Assembly (NCBI GenBank): GCA_002361095.1
Contig: DERU01000076.1
Span: 2,100-8,641, forward strand
Reading direction: 5' to 3'
Length of the DNA: 6,542 nt
Source: Lachnospiraceae bacterium UBA3332
GTDB taxonomy: Bacteria; Bacillota; Clostridia; Lachnospirales; Lachnospiraceae
The translations under genes and the position numbers were made by a program. This document shows, piece by piece, positions 6,310 to 6,542 of the stretch. Numbering within the stretch: the first letter of the stretch is position 1; every line of letters begins with the position of its first letter. The notes beneath the pieces were generated by a model. That model was given only the letters and a program-made list of their open reading frames with translations. It was not told the DNA's origin and did no database searches.

Positions 6310-6540
6310 ATGGGGCTATATCATGGAGAAGTAGCAAGCGGGCACTTCCGCTCTGTAAGACTGCGGAGACCGGAACTTTCCATGGGAGATATCCGGGAGA
6401 CTAAAAAGGAATACCGGGAGTGCAGTCATGCCTTTGAGGTGGCAGTACAGGGAGAAAAACAGGATAAAAGGCAGAATCCCCGCTTATATGCAGAGATGGC
6501 CGGGATGATTTGTGTGGAGAAGTGTGAATCCATAACCTGA
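6310..6540 (+). CDS. Uncharacterised small protein, 76 aa
   Basis: AGGAGA (6295-6300) lies nine bases before the ATG at 6310, a good Shine-Dalgarno site, and the gene begins 27 bases after the CxxC gene, so the two are probably co-transcribed. The product is hydrophilic and basic in its first half (HFRSVRLRRPELSMGDIRETKK), with two Cys near the end (MICVEKCESIT). I recognise no family. Codon use resembles the neighbours, with many CGG, GAG, GGA and AAA codons. It could also be the remnant of a longer gene, since it shows no recognisable domain. The stop is two bases from the window edge. Confidence 0.55.
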   Translation: MGLYHGEVASGHFRSVRLRRPELSMGDIRETKKEYRECSHAFEVAVQGEKQDKRQNPRLYAEMAGMICVEKCESIT

Positions 6541-6542
6541 AT

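Overview
The window looks like part of the accessory (transfer or maintenance) region of an integrative and conjugative element from a Firmicute, most likely a gut Clostridium or Lachnospiraceae relative. The reasons are the purine-rich Shine-Dalgarno sites (GGAGG type), tightly coupled genes all on the + strand, and a gene set typical of Clostridial conjugative elements: the C-terminal end of a giant SNF2-type helicase/methylase protein, an ArdC-type polyvalent protein with a DUF3849 domain, a TTRAP-family small protein, and a YodL-domain protein. No integrase, relaxase or type IV secretion gene lies in the window, so membership of an element is inferred from family knowledge.

Layout. Positions 1-888 hold the 3' end of the helicase-like gene, cut by the left edge. 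Positions 889-1093 form a 205-base gap with overlapping small reading frames and no confident gene. Positions 1094-4726 encode a 1210-residue multidomain protein. It has an ArdC-like ssDNA-binding region, a zincin-like metallopeptidase region with an altered YEVTH motif, an LPD-like region, a YodL-like domain, DUF3849, a further conjugative-element domain, and a charged tail. It overlaps the TTRAP gene (4723-4950) by four bases (ATGA), which in turn overlaps the YodL-domain gene (4950-5759) by one base (TAATG). A strong rho-independent terminator at 5804-5841 closes this operon.

Downstream, a perfect TATAAT -10 box at 5973-5978 probably starts a second unit. It holds an 89-residue protein with two CxxC pairs (6013-6282) and, 27 bases later, an uncharacterised 76-residue protein (6310-6540).

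How the genes may work together. The helicase-like, ArdC-like and YodL proteins are the kind carried by conjugative elements to protect or process incoming DNA. All three end in a charged tail with the same SVLxxL motif. As a hypothesis, this shared tail could be a common docking or translocation signal, for example for delivery into the recipient through the conjugation machinery. That and the lost histidine of the metallopeptidase motif are the two points most worth checking.
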